Assembly: GCA_963969595.1 (NCBI GenBank)
Contig: OZ018417.1
Coordinates: 3,908,501 to 3,972,500 of the forward strand
Reading direction: 5' to 3'
Origin: Neckera pumila
Lineage: Eukaryota; Streptophyta; Bryopsida; Hypnales; Neckeraceae
DNA: 64,000 bases
Shown: positions 12,423-24,600 of the stretch, piece by piece
How the letters are laid out: each line of letters starts with the position of its first letter
How positions within the stretch are numbered: the stretch's first letter is position 1
Made by a program: the position numbers and the translations under genes
The notes under the pieces: generated by a model
The model's database searches: none
Told to the model about the DNA's origin: nothing
The model's input: only the letters and a program-made list of their open reading frames with translations

Positions 12423-13360
12423 CTATTCCACATCGCCATCAGGAGTAACAATAGGTGGAGGTGGTGTACATTGGCGTCCTAGAATGGTGTCGTCGCGGTA
12501 TTTCTCAAGTAGGGATATGTGAAACACATTGTGGATCTGTAACGTTGTTGGAAGATGTAACCGGTAAACCACATCAGAAATTTTAGTTAAGACTTTGAAT
12601 GGGCCTAAAAATTTTGGAGACAATTTTTTCGATGGGGCTGTTGTTGCAATGTTCTCATGGCGAAGAAGTACCTTGTCTCCCATTTGAAAGGTTGGTTGAA
12701 GTTTGACTCCACGGTCGTAGTTGTTTTTTGCTTGTTGTCCTGCAAGTTTAATCATTGCTTTTATCTCCTCATGGACTTCTTGTAGGTGCCTAAACCGGTC
12801 CTCCGCTACTGGGACCGTAGTCGTTGTTGGGGTCGAAAATGATAGTGATGGGTGGTACCCATAAGTAACGTAGAACGGGGAAAATCCTGTTGAAGAATGA
12901 CATGCGTTATTATATGAAAATTCGGCCAAGGGAAGAAGTTTGAACCAGTCATCTTGGCGTCTTGTAGTAACATTTGTAGAAATTGCTCCAACACTTGATT
13001 GACCCTCTCCGTTTGCCCGTCCCCTTGAGGATGAAAAGCTGTTGTTGGAGATGGTTGAATTCGAAGTAGTTGCGATAACCTTCGCATAAATTTAGATACA
13101 AATACCAATCCTTGGTCTGAGATTACTTGGTCAGGGGTGCCATGGTGCTTCCATATGTGCTGCAAATACAATGAAGCCGTTTCATTTGAGTCTATTGTTT
13201 CCCTCGTGGCTATAAAGTGAGCTAGTTTGGTGTTTCGGTCGACCACCACCATAATGGTATCATAACCATTGCTTTGTGGTAACAACAACAAAATCTGTGG
13301 ATATTCGTTTCCATGGTGCATGACCGGCTGGAATTGGTTGCATAAGGCCATATTTCGCAT
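12423..13360 (-). pseudogene. Integrase core and GPF region
   Basis: Two overlapping frames (12806-13360 and 12423-12929) carry the catalytic core. The first shows the acidic positions in VVVDRNTK, VISDQG and GQTERVNQ, i.e. the D,D35E triad. The second continues with FSYNNACHSSTGFSPF and then the GPY/F-type motif LGPFKVL, followed by FHISLLEKY. The overlap is a frameshift. The upstream part of integrase is in the frame ending at 13260. Confidence 0.9.
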
Positions 13361-15002
13361 GGTGGATGGGTTTCAACCGTTGACATAAGTCACAACCGTC
13401 TACATAACGGTGGACATAACGACAAAGAGTAGGCCAATAGAAAGATCTCGATACCAAATCCAGTGTCTTTGCTCTCCCCTGATGCCCAGCGGCAGGGGCA
13501 TCGTGTTTAGATTGTAAAATTTGTCGCTTAAGTTCTGCGTCATCAGGCACATATATTTTATCATTGAAACAAAGAATGCCTTCACTTAGACTATATCCGT
13601 GAAGTCGATGGCGGATGTCTAGTGGTTGCTGATGAAGATCTCCTTTGAAAAAAGACATTATAGATTGCAAGGTGATGTCTTCTTTAATGGCGAACTTTAT
13701 ATATTCAATAATGCGAGAGTCGGCCCAAACCGGTTCAGAAGACTGTAGTGCAGCCAAACGTAAGAAAGGTCGATTTTCTTGATTTTGTCCCTGGGTAACA
13801 TCCATTCTTCTCGAAAGAGCGTCTGCCCTTCCATTGAGTGATCCTGATCTGTGTTGGATCTCAAAATTAAATGTTGATAGAAACTCCGACCATCGAGCTT
13901 GCCGGTGGTTTAGTTGTTTAGTCGAGAGAAAGTACTCTAAATTTTTATGATCAGAGATAACCCTTACTTCATGAGGAGATCCTTCCAAATAAACTCGCCA
14001 GTCTTGAAACGCTTGCACCACACTTAACAATTCCTTGTCGTATATGTCATAGTTTTGTTCGGCCGGAGACATCTTGGAGCTTTGGTATGCACAAGGGTGC
14101 AAGAATCCATCATGTCCTTCTTGTGAAAGTATGGCGCCTGTTGCAAAGTCAGAGGCATCGGTTTCCACAATGAACGGCCAGTCAAAGTTAGGATGAATTA
14201 GCACCGGGGACTTAGAAAATCTAGATCGGAGCTCTCCAAATGCTTGGTCCGTTAATAATGTCCATTCAAATTTTTTGTCCTTTTTTGTCAAGGTTGTAAG
14301 GGGCACCACAATTTTAGAATAATCGGGAATAAACCGGCGATAAAAATTAGCGAAGCCAAGGAATGCTTGGATATCCTTTACCGTTTTTGGAGTAGGCCAG
14401 TCTTTAATGGTTTGTACTTTATCTTGACACATCGCCAATCCTTGGGCCGAGACGATCATCCCCAAGAACTCGACTGATTTGCAATGAAATTGGCACTTTG
14501 ACTCTTTAGCATACAAGCCATGTTTTTTTAAGTGTTGGAGGACATCGTGCACAACTTGTCGATGCTCTTCTATATTCGTTGAAAAGATGAGGATGTCATC
14601 CAAGTATATGACTACCAAAATGTCGAGAAGATCACCAAAAATTTCCTGCATGTGAGATTGAAACTGGGCCGGTGCATTTGTCAATCCAAACGGCATAACT
14701 AAATATTCAAATAAACCATAACGAGTTTTAAAAGCAGTCTTAAATTCATGGCCCAATGCCATACGCACTCGGTGGTACGCTTGTCGTATATCAAGTTTTG
14801 TAAAAATTTTAGCCCCCACCAATCTATCAGTAAGCTCCGGAATAAGGGGCAAGGGATATCTATTTCGTACCGTGACTTTGTTAAGATTAAGGTAGTCGAT
14901 ACATACTCTGATAGAACCGTCCTTTTTCCGAGCAAAAACTATAGGTGCAGAAACTGGAGATTTTGATCGGCGGATCCATCCTTTACCCAAATTTTCATCC
15001 AA
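13260..15002 (-). pseudogene. Reverse transcriptase, RNase H and integrase zinc finger
   Basis: This is the longest open frame of the element (580 codons). Residues 1-230 hold the reverse transcriptase palm and thumb, with LVMPFGLTNAP near 101-111 and the catalytic YLDD at 133-136. RNase H follows with TDASDFATGA at 281-290 and the DALSRR end near 394. The integrase HHCC finger is H500, H507, C537, C540. All catalytic motifs are intact. The frame opens without its natural start because of a frameshift against the protease frame (overlap 14939-15002), and closes by another one before the D,D35E core. Confidence 0.93.
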
Positions 15003-16180
15003 ATATTTCCGTAATTCTCCAATTCTTTTGGAGACATGGGTCTCAAACCGGTGTTCTTAGGTTCTTGTCCCTCCTTGAATTCGATCTTCATGTCCGATGA
15101 GCTATGGATAGGTAATTCATTCGAAGCTTCTTCGCTAAATGCTCCCCATAAATCGTTGTATTCCAGAGGCAATGAAGTCTCCTTGGTATCCATGTGCTCA
15201 GATATTTCTAGCGCATAAATTTCTGCATCTTTAGCAGACAGTCTGAAAGCTGCTGATGACACAAAAGCATGACGCGGGACGACCATTTCAAATGGAGTGG
15301 CCCTTATACCAGAACCCCCCTTGGTGATTGGAGCCACCGAGCCCCTTGCAGTGACCTCGTAGCTTGTTGGTCCTGCAGTAACCCCACAGCCCGCCGGTCC
15401 CACCCCGGGCTCCTTCTTCGTAGCAACGTTGGCGGTGACCGCTCCCACCCCTTGTACCGTCCTCACCACATCAAAGGTCCTTGCCTGTACCACGGCCTGG
15501 GTACATGGAGTTGCTGGAACCCACTCCGGACTTGTAGCTGTGAGCTTGCTCCGCATTGCCTGGCAGCATCCCCCCAGGTCAATCGTGCTGCCTAATTGTT
15601 CTGGTTGCTTGGTCTTCTCAGGTCCCTTGCAATTTTGCTGGCAATATGGAGACTCAAAAATCACACAACGTTGAGACCATCGTATCATGGGATCATGGTG
15701 ACTAAGCCAAGGAATCCCAAGGATACAGGAATATCGACTTGTGTTGGTTATGTCGGCTACCAGCGTTTTGTAATGATTTCCAATTTTGACTTCAATAGTT
15801 GCTTCCTGCGTGATGAGACTGGAGTTGATAACTCTACCGTCAATCACCCGCACCTTTTGGGGAATCCTTTTGGGTTTCACTTTGGCATTACACAATTGCG
15901 CAAAGTTGGGATGTATGAAGACCCCAGTGGCACCTGAATCAACCAGCATAACAGCCGCTACCGAATTCACCTCAGCTTCCAATGTCAGATGAGCCTCTGC
16001 ATCAATGGTTGCACGAAGATAAAGTAGACCCAATTCAGTTGTAGGATTCCCTCCATGTAGGTTACTCTCTTGTGAGCCGGCTGTGCCAACTTGAAGACTA
16101 TGACAATCCCCTTTCTCCCACTCTATCTGTGAGCATCCAAATTCTCCTTCAAGTAATCTTTCCTTTGGCATGGTTGCCAC
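14939..16180 (-). pseudogene. Aspartic protease and linker region of pol
   Basis: The frame of 413 codons carries the retropepsin motif DSGATGVFIH at residues 81-90, with the second hydrophobic-Gly motif ILGIPWLSHHDP further on. This protease matures Gag-Pol in LTR retrotransposons. The C-terminal half is a poorly conserved, Ala/Thr-rich linker towards reverse transcriptase. The frame is shifted against both neighbours. Confidence 0.88.
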
Positions 16181-16218
16181 GGCACTTTGACAGGTGCCCG
16201 GGTACTGAAGTAATTGGT

Positions 16219-17298
16219 TCAGTCCCGGGCTCCCCCTTTTCCCGGGGTCAATCCATCAATAACAGCAAGTGACAAAGGTTTGGATGGATTTGTGGGGCAT
16301 TTAGCCCGCACGTGTCCCACCTCTCCACATCCCCACCAGCGGCCTTGGCATTGATACTCTGAATGCTCGATCGCTGTTCTCGCTAAAGCGGTGGTCACCC
16401 ATAAGGCTCCAAGCTCCATTGGAACCAGTCCTGACATGCTCAAAGAGGGCTGGAATTTCCCCATCACATCTCGTGAAGTAGTAGTAGGAGATCGTACCAC
16501 AAAAGAATCTGGTTGTTGTCGTCGATTTTGCCGTCTGCCCCACAACCGCTCATCGATTCGAGAGGCCATAGCCATCCACTCGTGAAGCCGTTGTGGTTGC
16601 GTCTCTGCGGTAGCTATAGAGTCTAAAATTTCATCTTTGAGACCACTTTTGAATTGGGCAACCAAACTAGCTTCATTCCAATCAATTTGAGTCGCATATT
16701 CATTGAATGACGATATGTATGCCGCCACAGACCCTGTTTGTCAAAGCCACCCAAGTCAATCTTTCGTGTTGCCTCTCCGATATAATGTCCCCATAGATGG
16801 AAATAACGGATTCCCTAAAAGCGCTATAATTGGTTAATAACTCATGTTCACGCTCTTCATCAAGGGCCTGAAGCAACGGCATGGCCCAATTTTGCGAAGC
16901 ACCCATCATGTAGGAAAGAGCATAAGCTACTTTGTCCACATCTGAGTTGTAAGTTCGTGGCTTACCTCGAAACACAAGCCTCAATTGTGCAAACTAGCGG
17001 TAGATTTCATTTCCCTTTTTCCCTGAAAACTTCTCAGGGTCGGCCACCTTTGATTCCTTGTCACGATATTCCAAATCCCTGGTTCCTCGCACTTCATTTT
17101 GGACTTGGTTGTCCAGCCTGCTGCTTTCAGAGGAAGACAGTTGCTGAGGTACCACAGCGGCCTGATCCGAGATCTGCTGGACGATATGCGGGATTGCCGC
17201 CTGGAAGACATTTTAGATTTGCTGCTGTATAAAAGCTGCCAAATCAGGACCAACCCCCTCCGGCACCGCAAGTCTAGATCTTTCCCCTGCAATCCCAC
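16219..17298 (-). pseudogene. Gag, broken by two frameshifts
   Basis: Three overlapping frames (16981-17298, 16700-16984, 16219-16728) make up gag. The middle part has the typical capsid pattern (DVDKVAYALSYMMGASQNW). Near the end of the last part is a CCHC-like zinc knuckle, WWGCGEVGHVRAKC, in which the first Cys of C-x2-C is Trp, so RNA binding by the knuckle would be impaired. The N-terminal part up to 17669 may be 5' leader or gag start. Confidence 0.8.
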
Positions 17299-17680
17299 TT
17301 CGATCCATGCTTGTTTGGATCTATTGAATCGGCGCCAGCTACCCTCGCGTGCTCCTCCAAGGAAAATCCCTCATTTGCTTTTAATCCCCTCCATTCATGC
17401 GGGTTTGGTGCAGTGCAAGGTCGCGCTCAGACCTGCACTTGCAGGCGCTCAGACCACAGCGAGTAAGCTTCCCAGCAATTCTCCATCGTGAAACCTGCGC
17501 ATGCAGACAGACTCATGCTCAGACCTCCCGTTCGATGAACCTGCGCAGGCAACAGACTCGGACTCACCACCCAGATCAATGCTCCGAATTCGTGGTCCCC
17601 ACCCAGATGGAGCTCTCCCCGCTTCTTCGAAACCTGCGACAGTCCGCGGGTTCGGGATCCAGGAGCCATGACAGGCCGCG

Positions 17681-17691
17681 ACGCAACATTT
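17681..17691 (-). promoter_or_regulatory. Putative self-primer binding site
   Basis: Directly after the 5' LTR (element orientation) comes AAATGTTGCGT. It does not begin with TGG as a tRNA-primed site would. It is an exact 11-base complement of ACGCAACATTT inside the LTR (17943 to 17933 on the minus strand). In Tf1-type elements the first 11 bases of the transcript pair with such a site and prime reverse transcription. The same arrangement is inferred here. Confidence 0.6.
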
Positions 17692-18041
17692 TGTCAGGAT
17701 CTGCAAACCTTGGTCATTGCCCCTCTCACTTCTATTGTCAAACCTAACCAATTGCTAAACAAAGCACTCATAATACATAACTCAGTGGGCTTCCGATACT
17801 ACTGTGAGATATTCCCAGATCGCATAACTACTCATATATGAACCCTAATGTATAATACCAATGAACCCAATCAGCAAGAATCTATTACAAAGTCATGCAA
17901 TTGCCAACAAGATCAACTTCGTATCATTATGGAAATGTTGCGTGAGGAACAACCCTCCTCCCGTGGGATTTAAGGAAGACGAAGGAGCTAACCGTTTAGG
18001 TAACCGTCACTTGGTAGGAACACACTAGTGTGTTCATAACA
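17692..18041 (-). repeat. 5' LTR of the chromovirus
   Basis: In element orientation the LTR starts TGTTATGAACAC at 18041. A TATA-like CCTTAAATCC follows, and about 30 bases after it ACGCAACATTT at 17943-17933, which is a plausible transcript start because it pairs with the site at 17681-17691. This would give U3 of about 98 bp and R-U5 of about 252 bp. Confidence 0.9.
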
Positions 18042-20371
18042 TTGCCGCTCGGGGGATTAGGCCCAAAATTAGGATAAAGAACTAACTTACAAAATTACGT
18101 GCTACCTATCTCATGCTAGAACTCTAATATCTTGGAAGCTAAATTTTAGACTTTTCCAAGAAGATCTTGGAAACTAAACTTTAGGGCTAAGTACTTGGGA
18201 GGTTCGAAGCTTCGCCATCAAGTTGGGTTCAACACCAACTTTAGGACTTTGTGGCACTCCGAGGGTTCAAAGCTCCACCATCCCAGATTTCTAACACGTA
18301 CTCTACGACTTGATTTAGTCGTGGGTTCAAAGCTTCGCTGTCGAAGGGGGAGGTCCACACAACAAGAGGACTTTAGAAGAGGAAAAAACACACGCAAGAA
18401 TTAACACATAAGGGAAGTCAAAGCTTTGCTGTCCCAAAGGGAGGGTCCACTCAACACGTTATAAGAAACGTTAGAAGAAGGTAAGAACTTGACTTAAGAG
18501 TACACATGAGTTAGCATAACGAGGTAAAGCAAATGACTCACACTCCAAAGGCCCCTCAAGGCGGCATTGCTAAGGTATAGTGGGGGATATCTTTAGGATT
18601 GGTACCAAATACAAAAAGGACTATCAAGACACGTGGATTATGTGAGCTCCCAAATTCTCACTTGGAACTCTGGGTTTCTTTTTTTTTGAAACTTGCAATT
18701 TAGAATAGGTTAAATTATATAGGAAGCCATAAAAAGAGTGTAGAATCAAAATAGGGTTGTACCATATCCATTATAGTATTTGATCTAGCTTTGATTTTAT
18801 ATCTAAAACTTCCCTAAACCTCGCCTAGAAATAGAGTCTAAACTACAAGATAGCGGATTTTAGAGGATTTTAGTCACATAGCCCAGCAGGGCTAAATCCC
18901 ACTGGAAGGTGGCGATACATATCTAGATTGGTCCAAGGAAGTCATAGTGAGCCATATGTCAGGTCCTAGGTTAGGTTTCAAATTCCGTATTAGATTGACG
19001 AATTCCCGGAAATCTCAATTGTTAGCATGCAGGAGCCACTAAACTCAAGACGGGGTCGTGAAGGAATCTATAGCCCAAGGATGATGTTCCAGGGTCAGTC
19101 CCATGCCAGGAGTCTAACGGCAAAACTGATTTGCCAAGATTCCCTTATTTGCAAAAGATTTCCGCGCCATTGACAATTCGAGGAGACAGTTGATTTAGGT
19201 CTTTACTGACCAATTGTGCTAGATACAAAAATGCACCTCCACATCTTTTGCAAGGTTTCCTGAGAGGTCCCACAAAAAGTCTCGGCATCTTCCGACTTGC
19301 AGAAGAACCTTTTCCGAATGATCAACCATTCTAATCCCCAACATGAATTTCTTGTAAATTATTCAAGTTGCGGTAAAATCTCACTAGAAATTAGGACAGC
19401 TTGTCTTATGCTAATAATGCGTTCCTATAAATTTTGCAGCATTCTGATAGCAAAAGATACCCAAACCGGCAAGATTCCTTTGAAATTAATCACGCCGCAA
19501 CATCCCCGCGACATTGACCAGCATTCTGGGGGCACACGACAGCAAAATAGCATCAATAAGGAGTCTTTTCCTACTCCCTTTCACCGTTTGGAGACCCCAG
19601 GCTAGTTACTTTTCTCAAAACAGGAAACCCCCAAGAGTTGGAAATTTACTATGATTGGGTTTTTAAACTAGACTACCCTACGTTGGGTTTTTAATCCCAG
19701 TACGGGTAGTAGGGAGATTTTAGACTAAAAATGGCATTTTGGATCCAACAGCATAGTCTATTTGACATTTGGAGTTGATCTTCAAAAGTTAGGAGGTTGA
19801 TCCAACATAGGTAGTAGAAAGTGAAATTTTAGGATTAGGATGAAAATCTTGGAGGATGAAGATGAAAATCCAATTTGATAAGGTTACTAGTAGGAATTTA
19901 GGGGGGGAGTGAGCCCTTGGAAACCTATAAAAGGGCTCCCCTTCTCTCTCTAAAATCACCCCCATACTTGTTTTTGAGTCCGTGGGTCCAAGTTATTTTA
20001 TATATTTTGGCGTTTGAAGCCAAAAACCTCTACGGTGTTTTTGGAGCACTTTTGGCTCCTTTTGTTGTTGTATTTCAAGCTTTGAAGGTCCTTGAGGGTC
20101 CTTCTATCTTGCCTTGTGTACTCTTTGTGTACTTCTTGTGTACTTTTTGTTGTATTATTTGACGATTTTGTGGACTAACCCTTGTATCTTGAGAGTCTCT
20201 GGTGCTTTGAACCAATCATAAGGTCACCCTCTCCGTACCTTGGTGCATGTCGCTTTGGGGCCCCTTTAGAGTGTAAGTCATTTGCTTTACCTCGTTATAC
20301 TAACTTGCGTGTTTTCTTAGATCAAGTTCTTACCTTCTTCTAATGTGTCTCTTGTTGAGTGGACCCCCCTA

Positions 20372-20790
20372 CGGGATGGTGAAGCTTTGACCTTCTGTAC
20401 AAGTTCCCTTTTTGTGTGTTTTGTTCCTTTTTCTAAAGTCTTTCTTGTCGTGTGGACCCCCCCCCCCCCCTTTGGATGGCAAAGCTTTGAACCCACGATT
20501 AAGTTGAGTCTTAGAATATGTGTTAAAACAATCTCGGACGGCGGAGCTTTGAACCCCCGGAGTGCCACAAAGTCCTAGAGTTGGTGTTAGACCCAACTTG
20601 ACGACAAAGCTTCGAACCTCCTTAGTGCTTAGCCCCAAAGTTTAGTTTCCAAGATCTTCTTGGAAAAATCTAAAGATTAGCTTCTAAGATCTAGAGTCCT
20701 AGTGTGAGAAAGATAGCATGTGACTTTAGGAGTTGGTTTTGTGTACAAGAATTTTGGGCCTAACTTTCCAGACAGCGAAGCTTTGAACCT
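20372..20790 (+). repeat. Five-fold AAGCTTTGAACC motif array in U2
   Basis: The motif G(A/G)(C/T)GGCAAAGCTTTGAACC, with changes, occurs at 20382, 20482, 20544, 20607 and 20778 (positions of the GCTT core start). The U1 copy has the inverse at about 18207, 18262, 18328, 18420 and 11853. Spacing and order are kept between the copies. A run of 14 C at 20457-20470 lies next to the second copy. This may be a protein-binding array or remains of a tandem repeat. Confidence 0.5.
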
Positions 20791-20894
20791 AGCCCTAATC
20801 CTCTAAAAATCCAGTTTAAGTTTTGTATGAGTGGGATTCCCTGAGGGAACCCGAGGTGTGTGTGTTTAAAAATTTTGGAAGTCAGCATACCACT

Positions 20895-21008
20895 AGCCAG
20901 CCACCAGCCAGTACCCAGTAGCAGCCGGTAACCAATAGCAGGCCGGTACCCAGCAGCAGGCTGATATCCAGCCATCGGGCTAGCAGCCAACAGCCCAACA
21001 GCCCAATT
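20895..21008 (+). repeat. CAGCC/CCGGTA minisatellite
   Basis: Degenerate short units such as AGCCAGTACCCAGTAGCAG and CCGGTACCCAGCAGCAGG are repeated. The inverse form occurs at 11660-11760 in U1 (GGTATTGGCTATTGG, TGCTGGCTCTGG), so the tract belongs to the U family. Confidence 0.55.
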
Positions 21009-21695
21009 CTCTTGTTCCAATTTGCTACTTATCACATACATCATGGCTAAAAACCAGATCAACAAGGAATGATATCCTACGGGGTCCCACTTTCGGGTAT
21101 TTTAGTTTTTTACTTAGTTAGGAGTTAGTTTAGAAAACACTAGAGTAGAGAAAACACCCGGTTAGGAGCTAGTTTAGAAAACACTAGAATAGAGAAGAAA
21201 CCCAATAAGGAGCTAGTTAGGAAAAACTTAGAATAGGAAGCCCAGTATAATCCAATAGGAATTAGAGTTTAAGATCCACTTGCAACTAAAGAAATAAAAA
21301 GGGAAGGGAGAAGGGAATCAGTACTTCCACGTCACACTTGCACACACACGCTCTACTCTCACACCCACACGTGAACACAAAATAATGAAGGGGAATTGGT
21401 GGAGGAAGAAATGAAGCAGGGAACAAAAGGAGAGAGACGATAAATAGTGATCTAGGTGTAGGGTTAGGTATGCTAGGAAGGAAATTTCAAGAGTCCATTG
21501 CAACCATTAGAAGAAGGATAGGAATGACACAAAGCAAGGAAGGCGTAAGAGGGTAGGAGAGACATCAAATTTTTGGGCATTTGGGACTATCTTTGTAAGA
21601 CCACCATCAAAGGTTGGGGCAATAGTACCAGAGTAGAAGAAAAAAGGAGAAAGAAAAGAAAAGAGAAGTGAGAAGGAAAGAAGTTAGGGTGTAAT

Positions 21696-24600
21696 TGTCG
21701 TACGCGCAATCTAGGCGTAAGTATCTTTAGCCACAATGTTGTGCTAAAATGACACAAGTTATCGTCCCAAGGAATTCCAAGATGATGTTGCACATTCCAA
21801 GTTTCTGGATTCTCTTTTCTCCTCAATCCAATCACTTATTTACTTGTTTATGGAACTTTTCACTATCCGGAATTCAATCCAAATACGGTTCTATCTGGAA
21901 TCCGGTTTCCACTTCCAAATCAAGATGGTTTTTTTCACCTTTGTTTCACCAGAAGAGGATCCGCTTTGATTTTTCAAGGGGTAGGGACTTCACCACTCTG
22001 GTTCTCACACTCACTAAACTTGACAAACACAAACGAACACCCAAATATTTAAAGGAGTTGCAACAAGGAAAGAAGATCCGGATCCTCACAACTTTCTAGA
22101 CACTCGATCCGGAAAGCAAGTCGCTCAGGAATTGATCCACTCTTCACTACAATGACAGATCATAGGGTTTCAAAACCTATTGAGGGGGGTTTGTTAAGTG
22201 CTAGACTGTTCCGAGGTTGGCAGATCTTCCAGGAGAGTGGCGGCTTCTTCTGGGCGGGCGCTTACCTCCGCACGGGTTGATAGTCGGACTCGCTTCCGCT
22301 ACTTAGTCGACCGGATCAACGTTACGGTAATTTAAAGGCGCTGAACACTTTCACTCAGTCAAAAATCTAACACTGTCTCAAATGTACCTTCCAAATGGAA
22401 TCGACTATCCAAGATCCGGATTCCTCCTCACCCGTCTTCCCTCACACTCTATTACAGTCAAAAGCATTCAGACTAACACTTGAACACAAAGATGAAAATC
22501 CGGAAGCTCACACAGCACTTAGATTAAAAGAAAGGAATGGAATACAAAATGAAAATCTGCTAGGAGAGAATCCTAGCACAACAAGCTTGCCAATCCTTAA
22601 AACCCACAAAAAGTCAACACCTAAAAGCCAAAAAGCAGCCCCAAAAATCCGGACAGCCAATCAGAGATCCCCCCGAAATACCCGGAAAATCCACTGCCGG
22701 CTCGTTCTAAAAATAAATCCGGAACCAGGGTCTCAAGTGCGGAAAATCCGTTCCGGAACTAGAATTCAAATCCTAATCCAAAATCCAAACATCCTAACTC
22801 ACTATTTCCTCCGCGACTTCTTCGAAATGCTGTCGCCTTGCGTCACCCCTGTTGTCTTTGTGGGAGTGTTATGGACACTTGCTTGGGTCTGGATTGGACG
22901 CCAAATCAGTGGAGTTGCTGTGGCTTTTGTCTCTTTGTCATTGGATAAGACTAACTCCCTATCCGACTCCATCTCAATAGGTTGCCCCAATGAAGCTCCA
23001 ACCGGATCCTCTTCACTGCCTTCCTCCTCTTGTTCGAATGCTTCCTCCATGTGGGTGAAGTCTTCCGGATGTGTCCTGGCCGGATTCTCCACCATAGGCA
23101 TCTGGCTTGTCAAATCCGTCCGAACCGGAGAAACCAGGACCGTGGATCCTATGTTTCCCTCTGGTACCCTTGCCGTGCGTAGGTGGAACGTGACCAGGAC
23201 CGTCTTCACCGAAGTTTCCTGAACCACTGGAGAACCCGGCCCCTTCTTGATAACCTCCGCGGTTAATCTCTCCCTCCTTCGTGACGGCCCCGCCTGACCT
23301 GCACATTGAACCGTGACGTCCTTCAACAAGGCTTGAAGCCCTTGCTCTGATCTGGGAGTCCTTCTGGCGGAGACTAGTTTGGCCGGAGTCTTCCACAATT
23401 GTGCACTCTGCACTTCCGGAAATTTGGTGAAGTCCATGACTACCGGATCGAGAAAGCCCAACAGCTTCTTCATCTCCGCCAGTACGTTCTCCATCTTGAT
23501 CTCATAATCCACCAGGATCTTGAGAATCATACTTCTGGTCATGATGCCCTCTTGAACTAACTTATCGGTGAAGAGCCGGGCACGCGTGATTTGATCCGCG
23601 GGCTGTCCCACCAAATTTGTAAGTGTCTTCACCACATGCATCGCATTTGACTCTCTCTTGGATGCGAACTAGAGGGCTTCATCTGCAACACCCAAACGGG
23701 TCTGGAGTTGGATCTTTTCTTCCTCCACTTTTTGGATCTGGTCCTCCTTCCTATTGAGCAAGGTCGGATCCGGACGCTTTCTAAGCTCCCCCAAAATCTC
23801 GTTTGGCTCCACCTTCATTTTGTCCGATATCATGCATATAAAATCCGCCAATTCCTCATACCGTTTCCTTGCCTCTTGGAACCACTACTCTCCAAAATCA
23901 AACAACTTGTTCCCTCCTAGGTCTGAGAAGGTCTGGCCCACTTCCCCCGTTTCCGGAACTTGCTGCTTCCCCCTTGCGTTCGGGTCGGTCGACTTCCGCT
24001 GCGAACTTTCCGCCCTCTTCGGTCTTGGCGGTGTCACGTACGGAACTATTTCCTCGGCGTGCTCCTTCGATTTCGGAGCCAGACCGTACTTCAGCATCTC
24101 CTTGGCTACCTTGTAGTTCTTGGTTTCCTGCTCGCTCACGATCCCGTTGTGGTAGTAAAGGTGGAAGAGGTAGGTGTTGGGCGGGTTGGACTTGGCCCTC
24201 TGCAGGCCGTCCGCCAATTTCTGCACCACGGCCTTTAATATCCTCCTCCAGTGTACTGGCCTATCTTCCATCGCTCCAAAAATGGTGTTGCCCAACGTGC
24301 TGGTGAGCCAGGTGGCTTCTCCGGATACAGGATTGGAACCACAAATTCCAGCACCTGTCTCTGCCTTACGTCAATGCAATTGTGGATTGCAAATCCTTCC
24401 TTTGGATGGAATAGATTCCGGAACTTCCCGTGAATGTACCCGTCATTCCTCAAGGCATAGCCGGAACCTGCCTTCCAAAACAAGTAGACTTCCGTTCACA
24501 TCTCCGTGGTCCACTTTGCCAACTTCCCTTGCTCCGTCAACTCAAACTGATTCGGAGCTCCGGCCACGACTTCGTGGATCATCGCCTCGTCCTTGAGATT

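Larger units (their letters stand above)
11864..18041 (-). mobile_element. Complete Ty3/gypsy chromovirus, coding frames decayed
   Basis: Two 350-bp direct repeats (11864-12213, 17692-18041) bound a 6178-bp element whose genes lie on the minus strand in the order gag, protease, reverse transcriptase, RNase H, integrase, chromodomain. This order and the chromodomain place it among the chromoviruses of Metaviridae. The flanks TTGCT and TTGCC match at 4 of 5 positions. The LTRs differ at about 10 positions by eye, nearly all transitions. It inserted into the AAGCTTTG repeat block of U1; the uninterrupted block is at 20370-20790 in U2. At least six frame changes and one in-frame stop make it inactive. 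Confidence 0.93.

Noticed and set aside
17641..17680. TGGCTCCTGGATCCCGAACC as a tRNA primer binding site
   Set aside because: It lies more than 20 bases from the LTR end and does not match a tRNA 3' end that I can name; the 11-base self-complement directly at the LTR is a better candidate.
10944..21695. Mutator-like element with long terminal inverted repeats
   Set aside because: The long inverted similarity is explained by U2 sitting inside an inverted copy of itself, with a 5-bp duplication at its true ends; no 9-bp duplication is found at 10944 and 21695.
22395..23222. 275-codon plus-strand frame
   Set aside because: It lies antisense to the conserved gene of copy A, which has homologues in copies B and C. 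The plus-strand frame is a shadow.
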